A DNA stretch of 64,000 nt from Patiria pectinifera (lineage: Eukaryota; Echinodermata; Asteroidea; Valvatida; Asterinidae): contig CM057147.1 of the NCBI GenBank assembly GCA_029964075.1, forward strand, positions 22,093,513-22,157,512. Reading direction: 5' to 3'. Made by a program: the position numbers and the translations under genes. Below, piece by piece: positions 37,899-49,700 of this stretch. Numbering within the stretch: the stretch's first letter is position 1; every line of letters begins with the position of its first letter. The notes under the pieces are model-generated. The model saw only the letters and a list, made by a program, of their open reading frames with translations, was not told where the DNA came from and made no database searches.

Positions 37899-38590
37899 AA
37901 CTTATCTTCCTTGGGACTTTGCCCTGGACTTAGTCCTAAGTAGACCCTATACCCTAAGACAGACTAGTAATTAATGAACAGAAACAGTAATCAAGTACGG
38001 TGGTCATGCCTTTAATCATCATCATCCGTCATGTCATTCCACTCAATCAAGAACCCTAGCAATTATTCTAATCATTGGAGAATCAAGCAATCAAGTGACT
38101 AAATCCTAGCCCTGCAACCCCTTTTATAGACTTCAAGCCCCATAGGCTGTGTACAACTTCTCTTTGCCATACACCAGTGCATAAACTCAATTGACCAATC
38201 AGAAACAAGGATTCCTTATATGCAAAGTGTGGGTGATTCACAGTGTGCTAGTGTATTTAAAACATACAGTTGGTGACTTCATTCCTATTCTGTCACAGTA
38301 CACGCATCCACACATGCACGCACAACCCATACATAGAACTGCAATAGGCATATCCACGCACACACCCACACACCCCCAGTCGTGTTTTACTATACGCCTG
38401 AGGACAACCTATTGTGTTTCCCTTTGTCCCTGTACTTTAACACTTTCCAATAGACTAAGCACGTAAACGTACGATCGAGGACAGTTTCGAACAAAAGCAC
38501 CGTCGTTCGAGGACTGAAAGGATCTTTTGTTCTTCCATTTGTGTGTCCATCCTCGAGCGTAATACAAGACAGAAACACCCACACACACAC

Positions 38591-38785
38591 GTGTGTAAAT
38601 GTCGGCAATCGTGGACGCCCCATTGTCCCTAATCCTCTTTCCTTTGCTTGTAAACTAACTTTTTAGCGACAGCTCTCATTGGATTTGTACATGATTTGAA
38701 ATCGTGGACATTCGGTCAATCATGGACTTTTTGTTTACCCCCACAGTCTTTTGTCCTACGTCCACGATTGCCGGTGTTTACATAC
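38591..38785. mobile_element. Short TIR element, copy 3
   Basis: Related to 15729-15898 and 24136-24310 but at a different unit position: left end 'gtaaatgtcggcaatcgtgg', right end 'tccacgattgccggtgttta'. It is flanked by CA runs on both sides. It therefore marks a separate insertion of the same family. Confidence 0.7.
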
Positions 38786-39039
38786 TCACACACACACACA
38801 CATGGACAGACAAGGCGGAAACAGTATTCCCCTTCGGCTTCACCAGCGGGGCATAAAAATAATTCTGGGGGCTGAATAAACTCTTAACAATTTCACCAAA
38901 CGAGTTGACAATGAGGAAGCTTACTACCCTCCCCTCTTGAAACACTGAAAAAGTACCAAAGAAAGGGAGCAGGAGGTTGACAAGCCTTATCAAGCAGAAG
39001 GGAAGAGGATGGCACCCGGGTTCAGTGCAAAACAGGCAA

Positions 39040-39320
39040 GAGCATTTTGCAGATTTTCGCAACACTTGATATTACCCAAGGAGGACAAGTGTAAGCCATC
39101 TCGCCAGAAGAGTGAATTTTCTCAGAAGGGTTTATGTTATGTGCATGAATGACGGCACTACCATTACCAATGTGGCTACACAACATGTGTGCAAACTTGT
39201 TAAGGGCACAAACGTTCTTTTTGCCCACCCCTTTTCGTACCTCCCCATAACAGAACAGTCTATACAAGATAACAGGCCACACAATACCAGTGTTAGGAAG
39301 CATGTGTTAAATTCTGTAGA
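39040..39320 (-). mobile_element. Degraded transposon-derived SGNH-hydrolase-like fragment
   Basis: The minus strand retains a weak pattern (an IVWPVIL-like strand, a Lys/Asn-rich helix, then an HSSGE...LGN-like end). It recalls the SGNH/GDSL esterase-like domain found in retroelement open frames of marine animals. It is broken, and the element it came from (LINE or tyrosine-recombinase retroelement) cannot be told. No terminal repeats were found around it. Confidence 0.3.
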
Positions 39321-39610
39321 GGCCCTCCTCCATCCTATACTGCGCAGCTTTACGTTCCCAAGTGGAAAGAACACATTATTACACATTCTGTCTACTACAA
39401 GCCACAATATTTGGGCGAGAAAGGGTTTTTTTTCCTTTGCAAAAAGGAAATATATTTATAATAAATGTTACAGATAATTCTCACTGTCTTTGACTTTATA
39501 TTTTTCATTATATTTTTAAATGTGACAGAAGTCTGGACGCTCATTGTTAATGCTGTTTGGCTTTGTCCATATGGAATCATCACATTTTGTGGCAGTAATT
39601 GTGGTAATTA

Positions 39611-40584
39611 ACAACTGCATACGAAAGCCCATAAGCGCCACTGCAAGTATATATGTTGCGGATTATTTAATTTGTTATTACGGATAATTAATTCGTTTTT
39701 ACGGATTACTAATTCATTATAACGGATTATTAATTCGTTATTACGGATTATTTAATTCGTTATTACGGATTACTAATTTGTTATAACGGATTATTTAATT
39801 TGTTATAACAGATTATTTAATTCACTTTTACGGATTATTAATTCGTTATTACGGATTATTAATTCGTTATAACGGATTATTTAATTCGTTATTACGGATT
39901 ATTTAATTCGTTATAATGGATTATTAATTCGTTATTACGAATTACTCATACGTTCTGAGTCATTACCCGGCAAGTATGGCACAGGAGTGCAAACGTTGTA
40001 TGCAACGATAGCGCCGCCTAGTGGCGTTATGTACATAGGCCCCTGGTCACATGCTCTCCACGTGTGAGAAACACCAGACTTAATTCGTAATAACGAATTA
40101 AACAATCCGTAATAACGAATTAAAAAATCTGTAATAACGAATTAAATAATCCGTAATAACGAATTAATAATCCGTTATAACGAATTGGTAATCCGTAATA
40201 ACGAATTAAATAATCCGTAATAACGAATTAATAATCCGTTATAACGAATTAGTAATCCGTAATAACGAATTAAATAATCCATAATAACGATTTAATAATC
40301 CATAATAACGAATTAATAATCCGTTATAACGAATTAGTAATCCGTAATAGCGAATTAAATAATCCGTAATAACGAATTAATAATCCGTTATAACGAATTA
40401 GTAATCCGTAATAGCGAATTAAATAATCCGTAATAACGAATTAATAATCCGTTATAACGAATTAGTAATCCGTAATAACGAATTAGTAATCCGTAATAAA
40501 GAATTAATCATCCGTAATAACGAATCAAATAATTCTCAACATATATACTTGCAGTGGCGCTAATCGGCTTTCGTATCTGCAACA
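39611..40584. mobile_element. Large foldback element with AT-rich tandem repeats in both arms
   Basis: The outer ends are inverted ('gcatacgaaagccc ... gcgccactgcaagtatata' on the left, the complement on the right at about 40537-40584). Inside each arm is a long run of a roughly 20-base unit built on 'taattcgttattacgga' (39655-39955). The right arm (40080-40535) carries the reverse complement of the same unit in more copies. A 120-base unique centre (39960-40080) separates them. The whole can fold on itself over several hundred bases. There is no coding capacity. The build resembles foldback (FB-type) DNA transposons. Confidence 0.8.
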
Positions 40585-41166
40585 CTGGTCTACATGCATA
40601 TATTTCTTGCCAGAGATTTGGAACTTTACAAAATGTCTGAAACTTATCCGGATGTGATAAATCGGAATTTTACAACGCAAAACAAAACAAAACAAACAAA
40701 CAAACAACTCAAAAAATCTGCATGCTTATACAGTATATAGTCCTCTACCAATCATCAAGACTATTTTTTAAGTTCAAAGTCTTCTGTAATCGTTAACACT
40801 GATAACCTACATGTACAAATATTCCGAGTGTGAACATTAGCATTTGCAACTATGGATTCTGTTAATATTTAAACACCACTCCAACTTTATAACAATATTA
40901 TTTTTTCAATAATCGATTGTACAATAAACCCTTGTCTATGATACAGACAAGATCACAGCTTCCTTAAATCATGTGATCTCCTCAAGCCTAAAAATAAAAA
41001 GGGGAGTATACAATTTGCCACTTCTGCACGTAGTCACTGACATACCGCCATTTAATATTCAACGCAACAGTGTTTCATGCAAGATTAACCATCAGAAGAA
41101 CAACTGTACCTGCATATAATAAAGTAAGTTCCTTCTTTAACAGCCAGCATGGACAAATATGATTCT

Positions 41167-41395
41167 TCTTTTTGTTTTGGTCTGCGGTAACACCATGTGG
41201 TGACATGGGCGGATCCAGAGCACAATGTTCTCAAATGCTCAACTTTAACCATTTTTTTTGAGGAAAAGATGGTGGTGTACTCACTGCCATGCCTTTATTG
41301 CGAAGTCACTAAAAAAACATAAAAAATATTGATTCGTTTTTGGGGGTGGGGGCCATGGCGATACCGATATCGATACCGATACTCCACCATGCAAA
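41167..41395. mobile_element. Non-autonomous TIR-type repeat, partial
   Basis: It opens with 'tctgcggtaacaccatgtgg', then 'gggcggatcc', and ends near 'gataccgatactccaccatg'. The internal 'ttattgcgaagtcactaaaa' matches 57475-57495. It is thus a relative of the elements at 57240-57575 and 57586-58226, apparently joined in another order. Confidence 0.5.
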
Positions 41396-42339
41396 GCCTA
41401 AAATCTTATGATTCTTCTTGTTTAAATATGTGATGTAAAATTGTCAATTGTGTGCGAACCACCAGTTGGGACAGCATTAGTAAAAGAATGATTGTTGAAA
41501 TATTTAAATATTTGGAATCAGAAAGTATATTTGTCATACATGTACATGGAACTCTTAAGCTTCTGTCGTGAAGCCTGGATTTATTGCATGGTTTAAGTTC
41601 TTTTGTCAAGTTGTTTACTGCCAACAAATGGACAGATTTCACGTCTGAGGGCCTGGGTCGCGCCTATATTTTTATAGGCAAACCTATTCGTCTCCCTCTA
41701 ACTGTGCTTTGTCTTGTGCTACATGGATATATTATTATATACTCAGTGTTCCCTCTTCTCCCCCCCCCCCCCACACACACACATTTCCAGTGCTTTGCCC
41801 ACTCCCCCAACAACAAATGTAACAATTATCGTGCACAAATTATACATGTACATATACTGAATTTAGGGCAATCCGTTTGGGATTGTTTGGGGGTGGGGGG
41901 CTACAGTAATTAATCCAGAAGATGAGTGCAGATGACTATTTTTTTTAATTATTACCTTCTTATCCTCCAACAGAAAATGTGAATAAAAAGAGAAATAGCA
42001 GAAGGCCAAAAAGAGCCCCAAGCTCTAGCATTACAGATCCATATAACAATAATCTTTTTTGTTCCAGACTTTTACAAATTCTTTCAAATTAAATTTGTAT
42101 CAAGTTGAATGGATAATAATCATTAACCAATGCAAAGATATGCCTTAATGTATAAAATAAAATGACATGCATTTTTGGGGGTTTGATTCATAGATGTCGT
42201 AGGTTTTCTTTAATGGTATTACAAAGGAGTTCACTGTCAAGCTAAGTTTTCCAATTTACAGTCATACTAATGTCAATTGTAGAGTTTTGCACTTTCCCAT
42301 CAAGGCAGTGATACACATAGGTGTCTTTTTTTTTTGTTT

Positions 42340-42427
42340 CATTCAGTTGTTGAACGTCACCAGAAAAGAAAGATGGCAGCAAAACAACCTGATGTCACAG
42401 TTCAATCTGTGTTGGGTAAGATCAGGG
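42340..42427 (+). pseudogene. TRIM copy F: 5' stub of an array gene
   Basis: The conserved splice acceptor ('tttcattcag', ending 42346), the short leader and an ATG at 42373-42375 are present. The first 18 codons follow (MAAKQPDVTVQSVLGKIR). At about 42426 the similarity stops and unrelated sequence begins. About 150 bases later the pre-gene block starts again and leads into copy G. This is the remnant of an unequal exchange or a partial duplication that left a start site upstream of a live gene. Confidence 0.85.
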
Positions 42428-42689
42428 TTGGTATATGTTGAAAGTTACAAGTTCACACCATAAACTGTTTAGGAGAAAACTCGCAGGGAACTTTTGTCGG
42501 GAAAAAAATGAAGAAGTAAGATTAATATGTACCATTTCAAAAGAGTGACTGAGATGCTCCTGATCACTCAATTAATCATCGCCATCATTCAATTCAATGT
42601 AGAATTGTGCACTTTTATATCAAGGCAATAACAGCTAGGTTTTTTTTTTTTTTTTTTAATTCAGTTTTTGGACATCACTAAGAAGGAAG

Positions 42690-44693
42690 ATGGCATCCAG
42701 ACAGCCTGATGTCACAGTTCAGTCTGTGTTGGGTAAGATCAGTCGAGATCATCTGGAATGTCCCATTTGCAAAGACCGTTTCACTGAGCCTAAGGTGCTT
42801 GACTGTCTGCATAGTTTTTGTCAGGAATGTCTCAAAGAAGTCAGACAGAGTCAACATCTACAAGATCTGAAACTTGTGTGTCTCCTCTGCAGACATGAAA
42901 CCATACTAAAGGGAGACGTTTCCAATTTGCCAAGCGACTTCAAACTGACCGCCTTGGTGGATGAGGTCAACGTCTACGAAAAGCTACTTGAAGGTCGAAG
43001 GTCAGACATCAAATGTCAAGCCTGTGATGAAGAGAATCAGGCTGTGTCAAGATGCATGGACTGCGATCATTTTCTCTGTAACGAATGCCAAGCAGCACAC
43101 AAGCGTGTGACTTTAACAAAATCACATCAAATCTACACACTGGCCCAGCTTCAATCAGGAGAGGTAACTTACAAGAGTAAGATTAGAGAGTACACTCCAA
43201 AATGTGGCAAGCATTCCGAACAAAATCTCACTATTTACTGTAACACATGTGAGCAGTTGGTATGCACATATTGTGTTATTGTAGATCATGAGGGACACTT
43301 TTGTGTTGATCTACCTGAAGTTGTCGATAAGTGCAAACAAGATGTTGCTAGAATGTCTGTAAAAGCTGAACAGATCAAAGCAAAACTGAAAACAAACAGA
43401 TGTGAAGTAGATGACAAGGACAGAAAGCTGAAGGCCATGCATGCAGACACCACCAAGAAAATCTCCAGTAAGGCTGACAAGGAGGTAGCTAGAATCATGG
43501 AGGAGATTTCAAGGATCAGAGAGGAAGAGCAGAAATTGAAGGAGGAGGCAGATACAATCTTCAAAGACAGAGCCAAGACATTGGAAACTGCTCGTGCTAC
43601 AAATGACAGTCATCTGACTGACACTGAGAAAAAGCTGGATGAGGTCAACCAATTCATGGTTCAAGCAAGTTGCTACGAGATTCTGGATTTCAAGCCTAAA
43701 CTATTGTTTAACCTGAAAGAATTGACTGAACCTGAGATAGAGCTGGATAGTTTGTCCTCAATTATGGATTTTGAGGAGGCGGAGGGTATTGGGAGGCCAC
43801 TTGGGAGGCTGGTGCTGGACAATACACAAACACCCAGCCCAGAAGCCACATCTACGGGTTCGCAGAGACCTGTAAGATGGGAGCAGAAAAGACAGATGAA
43901 GACATTTGGACTAACGAAGAAAGAATTTGGCAATGTTGATGGAATCGCAGCATTCTCTAATAATGACATTGTCGCATTAGACAGGGAGCATAACAAGGTG
44001 ATTACTTTCTTCACCAATGACAACCTTCAGTCTGATGCAATTTCACAAGAACTCCAACGTCCATATCTTAATCATCCATCCCATGTTTCAATAACCAGGG
44101 ATGACGAAATCGTTGTTCTTGATGATCCTAAAGTCATGACCTTCAAGAAGGATTCGCCTCCCTATCTCCATCAGTTCCTCCCTGGTAGCTACAGGGAGTT
44201 TGACAGCACCCCAACCTGCCTTGCAGTGGATGACGAAGATATGATAGCAGTGGGTTACGAGGAAGAGGAAGAGATCTCACTGCACAAGAGAGACGGATCC
44301 CTCATCAGGAGAATACCTGCTCCAAAGATCGGGTCAAAATTGATTATCTATAAGCAGCAGCTTGTCTACACATGCAAAAACAAAAGACAACTATCGTCAG
44401 TTGACAGCTGGGGTCACAGGGTCTTTTCAGTTGATATTCCCAGCCATGATAATAAGCAAGGGAAGTGGTACGCTAACAGTCTGTGTTGCGACAAAGATGG
44501 CAACATTTACGTTGCTGTACATGGGTGGCCTTTTATGCTTGAACCAGGTGAAGTTCAGTTGTTCACTTCTAATGGTCAGTACATTGGCTGTGTCATCACA
44601 AAGTGTGGTCATCCATATGGTATCTCATGTACACCAGCTGGTGAACTGGTTCTGGCTTCAGGAAGTTGTATTCTAGTTTATCATCAAGTGTAA
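42690..44693 (+). CDS. TRIM copy G: intact RING/B-box/coiled-coil/NHL-like protein (667 aa)
   Basis: The third intact copy and the most diverged of the full-length ones. The RING keeps all ligands at residues 24-67 (CPIC, CLHSFC, CLLC; the usual Pro after the seventh Cys is Leu). B-boxes 1 and 2 (CQAC...KSH; CGKHSEQ...DHEGH), coiled coil and six-bladed propeller follow. The linker differs from B-D (EPEIELDSLSSIMDFEEAEG), and the first blades resemble gene H (MKTFG...EFG against IKTFG...EFG). The acceptor 'tttttaattcag' ends at 42664 and the ATG is the family start. E3 ubiquitin ligase activity is expected from the family; target and trigger are unknown. The stub F lies about 300 bases upstream and may interfere with transcript starts or splicing. 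Confidence 0.93.
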   Translation: MASRQPDVTVQSVLGKISRDHLECPICKDRFTEPKVLDCLHSFCQECLKEVRQSQHLQDLKLVCLLCRHETILKGDVSNLPSDFKLTALVDEVNVYEKLLEGRRSDIKCQACDEENQAVSRCMDCDHFLCNECQAAHKRVTLTKSHQIYTLAQLQSGEVTYKSKIREYTPKCGKHSEQNLTIYCNTCEQLVCTYCVIVDHEGHFCVDLPEVVDKCKQDVARMSVKAEQIKAKLKTNRCEVDDKDRKLKAMHADTTKKISSKADKEVARIMEEISRIREEEQKLKEEADTIFKDRAKTLETARATNDSHLTDTEKKLDEVNQFMVQASCYEILDFKPKLLFNLKELTEPEIELDSLSSIMDFEEAEGIGRPLGRLVLDNTQTPSPEATSTGSQRPVRWEQKRQMKTFGLTKKEFGNVDGIAAFSNNDIVALDREHNKVITFFTNDNLQSDAISQELQRPYLNHPSHVSITRDDEIVVLDDPKVMTFKKDSPPYLHQFLPGSYREFDSTPTCLAVDDEDMIAVGYEEEEEISLHKRDGSLIRRIPAPKIGSKLIIYKQQLVYTCKNKRQLSSVDSWGHRVFSVDIPSHDNKQGKWYANSLCCDKDGNIYVAVHGWPFMLEPGEVQLFTSNGQYIGCVITKCGHPYGISCTPAGELVLASGSCILVYHQV

Positions 44694-44721
44694 ACATTGA
44701 CAACGAATGTAAAAAACAAAT

Positions 44722-45005
44722 GGGGGAGGGGGGAGGGGGCGGGATGAACCTGTGTTCACGGGAACGGAGTGCCCATCTCTCATTCATTAACGATTGGGAC
44801 AGACTCATATGCTGCTGTGGGGGATCGCCGCACCTCCTCCACAGCGAGTCTGTTAACTTCCCAGCATTGACTAATGCCGATACCCATTTAACACCTGGGT
44901 TGAGAGGAGTAATTGAGGTAAAGCGCCTTACTTAAGGGCACAACACGCATGGCCACAGTGGGGCTCGAACCCGCAACCTCTCGATCATGAATCCTGTGCT
45001 CCACT
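44722..45005 (-). mobile_element. tRNA-derived SINE
   Basis: It interrupts the conserved 3' flank of copy G. On the minus strand it starts with a tRNA-like head containing 'gttgcgggttcgagcccca' (B box), then 'ttaagtaaggcgctttacct' and 'aacccaggtgttaaatggg', a common SINE body. A G-rich tract lies at the far end (44718-44745). No coding capacity is seen. Confidence 0.75.
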
Positions 45006-46344
45006 CCAAAAACAAAAACAAAACATTTACATACACAAAGAACTAACAGAAACAAAAGCCAATTGTTTTGCACGTACGAGAGACTTGCATACGATACTGG
45101 CTGTGTGTCATCATATCAATGTGTTTATCAAATGGACATCTTACTCAAGATATCTGAGCTGCTGATGGCAGACATGGACTGGGTTAAAGTTTATCACGTG
45201 TTTAAAGCTATAATCAAATAATCATAGAGAAATGACTGTATAACTGAAACATGATATAGTTGTAATGTACAAATGTATTTACAGGAAACATGATAAAGTG
45301 CGCCTCAATCAGTTTTCTTACATCTTTAAGCATGTACAAATATGAAGTGCAAAAGCGATTGTGGGAGGGTCACAGCATTGCAAATATCAGCAAAACATAG
45401 AATGTACATGTAGTAAATATGCTACAAAGATCCTTTCTTTTCGAGTTGCGTGTAGCTTCTTTCAAACAAACCAAAAACAAACTTTAGAATCTCCAATCAA
45501 ATTCTAGAAATAGGTATCTCTGACTTTACTATCAAAGACAAATGACTAGGTTTAATGCAAAATCATACTGTCGATTATCAGGAGAACGAAAAATGGTTTT
45601 GAGATTGCGGTAGAGAGTGTTAGGCTAAATGCAACAGAAGCAAAGATCCAGGAATTTCAAAGAAGGGGTAGGAACACTCTCAGGGGAAAAATCAGTTTTG
45701 ACAGTGAATTAGAGCACTGCCAAAACAATATCTTGGATTTGGACCTGTAATATCTATAAGTTTGTGAGACCTGTGAGTCTACTTAGAAATGTGTAAAGTA
45801 CATGTAAATATGGCTTTTCAGCTTGTAAATTTATAGGCAAACAAGAAAAAAAAAGAATTAATTGTTTTTTGTACCTTGCATTTAAGCTTAAAGATGTATT
45901 GTCCCTGCTGGTTTTGAGTTTCACCCCAAAAAAACATATGCAGCCAAAGCACAATTCAGCTCTGGCAAGTAAGACTGGTTCCTACCTTCCTTTTAGATTC
46001 GAAAATGTGGGGATTGGTAACCAGTCTACTCACAGGGTGGATCTGTGTGCAACAGCTACCCAATATAACAGCTTTTCTTTCAGAGGGTTGCACACTTGCG
46101 CAAAATTGAAAAAAGAGAAGAAAATCAAAACCAGTTTTCTTCATAAAAATAAAAAATGCAAGAGTTAAAATTCATTGGGAAAGATTCAAATTTGGTGACA
46201 AGCACAGACAGTACATCTTCATATGTTGATTACCAGTGTGTAACAGAGCTACAAAAATTATAATTACATTACTGGAAAGGATGTAACACCATCTGTACTG
46301 CTAGCAAAAGATTGATATACTCCAAGTATAGCAATGACTTTAAC

Positions 46345-46700
46345 TATAGTTTGGACAGTCCCAGTTATCTGATTCGTTAGTAAAACGTCATACATGCGCA
46401 CGCACCACTGATTACTAGCGCCCATAGATAAACGCTTGAGATGCGTTAACTTCCGGTTCCATTCGTGCTGAATGCCAACCTCAAACATCATACACGGGCG
46501 CGCACCACTGATTACTAGCGCCCATTGGATAAACGCTCGAGATGCGTTAACTTCCGGTTCCATTCGTGCTTTGCTACACCATGCGAAGTACGCATGGTTG
46601 AATTGAGATGACGTCACACTAACAAACTGGATAGTTGGTGCAATCCCAACTATACTTGGAACGATCCCAACTATAATTGGGATTTTCAAAACTGTAGTTG
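46345..46700. repeat. Decamer cluster of unit G, split by an insertion
   Basis: The 'aactatagtt' cluster is present, but its first decamer is interrupted after 'cccagttat' near 46369. It resumes at 'atagttggtgc' near 46632. The interruption is the element listed at 46370-46630. Confidence 0.6.
46370..46630. mobile_element. Short TIR element containing a tandem duplication of about 100 bases
   Basis: The ends are inverted: 'cgttagtaaaacgtcat' on the left and 'atgacgtcacactaaca' on the right. Inside, about 46386-46466 and 46488-46570 are direct repeats sharing 'caccactgattactagcgcc' and 'gatgcgttaacttccggttc'. A 160-codon minus-strand frame spans it and is a by-product of the repeat. Confidence 0.7.
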
Positions 46701-49700
46701 AGATGATGCTACACACGTGTACCTTGTGTAAACAAAATGAATTCATTCAAAGTGAATATATTAACTTTTTTAATAGTGAATTTTATCACTGAGGTGTAAT
46801 TTTATGAGTCTGGAATTCATGGTAGAAGACTGCCAAATGCTGTCTCAAAAAATGCAGACACTCATCATTAGTTTTAGCCAGAGTTGCTACACTAGATCTC
46901 CATTTGTAAGCATTGTTACTTTTAGGACTTACATGTATAGCGTTGACATATTAGATTTTTTGTCCTTAAAAATGAAAACAAAAAGATATGTAGACTATTA
47001 CATTTTTCAAATACATTTATCTCTCTTTGAATAAAGTGTTAATGGTGCCTTTTAAATGTCATCTATGTATAGAGCAAGTTTAACTCGGCCTCCAAGTAAT
47101 GTTTGCTCCTGAACGGTCTCCCACCATGCCAAAATTGCTCCACGTCCGTGGAAAAATGTGGAGGGTGTCTTCCACCGGGTCGGACACTTCGGGTCGTCCT
47201 AATTTTTCCGTACGAACCGGCGATCCGTTTCGTCAATTTTTCGTGACTGCATTTTTGCACAGGAATTGCCGTCATGTGCGCTTTCACGTTGACTGCCTGG
47301 CCGCCCTCTGTGTTGGCTTTATTTCGAGCCAAGACTGGGCGTGGTCAGCGGCTTCAACGTAGGGGCTCCATTAACGTGTTCTAATTGCCCGTTCTACAAC
47401 AGTGTTCACCAAACAGTAGTCTGGGGTGACCTTGGCAAAATATTTTTTCTCCATGGTGCGTGGCCACCAAGTGTCCCTATTGTTTCCTATGCTTTGCTTG
47501 CCGCTCCTACGCCGAGTGCCATGAATACTTATAAGGACCACACATTAGTATACCTTGCGCGGTCTGCATCAGACCAATCTAAAGCCTGCACTGCGTACTT
47601 CCAAGCTTTGCGTAAAACCGTCGATGTCAACGCGTACTGCAGCCTGCTCGACACCCCGGAAACGAGGTTGGGTCTACATTGGAGGCTCGCTATGTTAAGT
47701 ACAAGCGTGTGACATAATAGAGTGCTGTTGCTTCCAACTACGCCCTACCCAATCTATGATCGGGCAAATCAGCTTGTTTCTCATAAAGATGGAATTGGTG
47801 TCATAGTAATGTGAATGTAGAGATTCAAATATATTTCAGGAATTTATTTCCCGAAGTCTTCCTATTTTACATAATTTATCCCTGACCCTACTTCATACAA
47901 AACAGAGCAATTGGGAATTGTCAGGTCAGGAAACCAGACTAGCTTGCACCCATTCACGGATGTGTAACCGATTTCAACCAAACTGTGAATTAACTAAATT
48001 TGGTAAAATTGGAAGCAGTTATTTTTTTTTGAAAGTTAGTTTTTTCCATCAGCGGTCAGCCGACCATCATTGGAAATTGACACAAAAATTCCCAGTTTTC
48101 TTGAAAATTACAGGTGCATTTTGTAATAATTTGGTAGTTTTGTATTGTGATGTTTGCAAATAAATTGTATATGATATTTTAAAGGTGAGCTGTGAGTTTC
48201 AAAGCCACTTTTGAATGTGACAACAGAACAATTTGGATATACTTTCAGTCACAGATGAATTACTTCAGGAAATTTAGAATTATTTGTTGGCCAACAATAA
48301 TCCAGCTCTTGCAGGGTAGACTGGTTCCCGCCTCCCTTTTAGAATACATAATGTGGAGATTGGGAACCACTCCACTCACAGGGTGGATTTGTTTGCGTGC
48401 AAGAGCACCCCAATAAATATAAAACGAAACAAACAAAAACCACACAATTTCTTTTCCTGTAGAGACAAAACAAACAGAGGCCCGACTCCATTCTGAAAAA
48501 AAGTTGAATTTTTTGAAGAACATATACAGTACATCTTCATATGTAGGATTCTAGTTTGTAACACAGCTACAAAACTATCGGTTTAAACAATAAAAACAGA
48601 TATTTGAATGAAATAGTTTGTAGTTGTTTAGCAACAACGGCTTATGGAGTCACTGGAAATATAAAAATAACTTCCCGCTATCATGATGTCATACATTCAG
48701 GTACTCTACCTGCACTTGCAAAGTAATACACTGGTTCAGTGCACAAGCTTAACATAAAGTGTATTGTTAAATCGCAAGTCTCGCTCTGGGATTTTGTTTT
48801 TTAAGCATGCCACTTCCTGGTACATTCCAGGGAGAGCTCCAACGTGTCAAAATTGAGACACTGTCTCTGTATTTTCCACCCGATTCAACCTGGCAAATGA
48901 CGAAACTTCAGAAAACATCTTTACAACAGTTCACGTAAGTTTGATTGCTGGGTTCAGATTATCCAAACAGATGCAAAAAAAGGCCATGCATTCAGCTTAG
49001 CAGATTGAGAGTGTTTGTCATGGACAAGATTTTGGTCTACTTTTCTCTTTGCGGTAAATGGACAATAAGCCCGAACGTTATGCATCACCAAATTTGGATA
49101 AAAGAAAACCTTGGAATTAGAAAGAATCTTCATTGTACATGGGCTTGTAACTCTGTTCTAATTTATGATTGGTGGACTTCTCCATTTGGGTCATTCCAAG
49201 AAACATCTGACATCTTTGATTTGTATAATTGTGATCCACTCCTTAATGCAGTCATCCTCCAAGAGCGATTATGAAAACTAAATAATGTACCTACAAATAA
49301 AATTAAAAATGGATACTTGAATGGCAAATTACAAAGTACCAAACTGTTAGGCACAGGAATGATGTCACACTTTGGACCCTAAACTTATAGAATGACCTGT
49401 TTACCTTTTGAAAATGGAAAAAAAAAAGAGTAGAAATTAGATTTGTACTAAATTATGCCTTCAGCCATGTATTTTCCTATTGCTGAATGAGATATTTACA
49501 AATGTCATTACTCAGATACTCAAAGAGTAGATAGACAACAAAAAATAGAAAAGATATTTGATATTTTATTTCCATTAAACAATAGTCGCACCTTATATAA
49601 GTACTACAGGCTATTGCTATCGCTTTCTCGAAGAGAAACTTATGAAATCAGTGATCCCCATTCTAAAACCAAACTGAGCAGTTGCCAGAAAAGCTTCTCA

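Larger units (their letters stand above)
34750..42335. repeat. Spacer of array unit E (no gene seen), insertion-rich
   Basis: Unit homology is clear at 34750-35240, 35663-36390, 36560-37330, 37557-37680 and 40740-42340. Between these lie a LINE-like tail, foldback elements, a minisatellite, a TIR element, a degraded transposon fragment and about 400 bases of unassigned sequence at 37900-38480. The decamer cluster expected before 36560 is absent; about 170 bases of other sequence (36390-36555) take its place. No host gene is supported. Confidence 0.6.

Noticed and set aside
39655-40535. CRISPR-like array of regular repeats
   Set aside because: The units are directly tandem without unique spacers, reverse orientation midway, and the genome is eukaryotic.
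46264-46746. 160-codon minus-strand frame
   Set aside because: It runs across a small TIR element with an internal duplication and the decamer cluster; repeated residues come from the DNA repeat and no domain is seen.
47341-47712. 123-codon + strand frame in the private GC-richer block after copy G
   Set aside because: The length is possible by chance at this base composition. I see no domain, signal or paralogue, so it is only mentioned within the spacer entry.
48945-49274. Possible RBCC exon for gene H
   Set aside because: The 109-codon frame has no Cys/His zinc pattern and no splice sites that would join it in phase; it does not look like RING, B-box or coiled coil.
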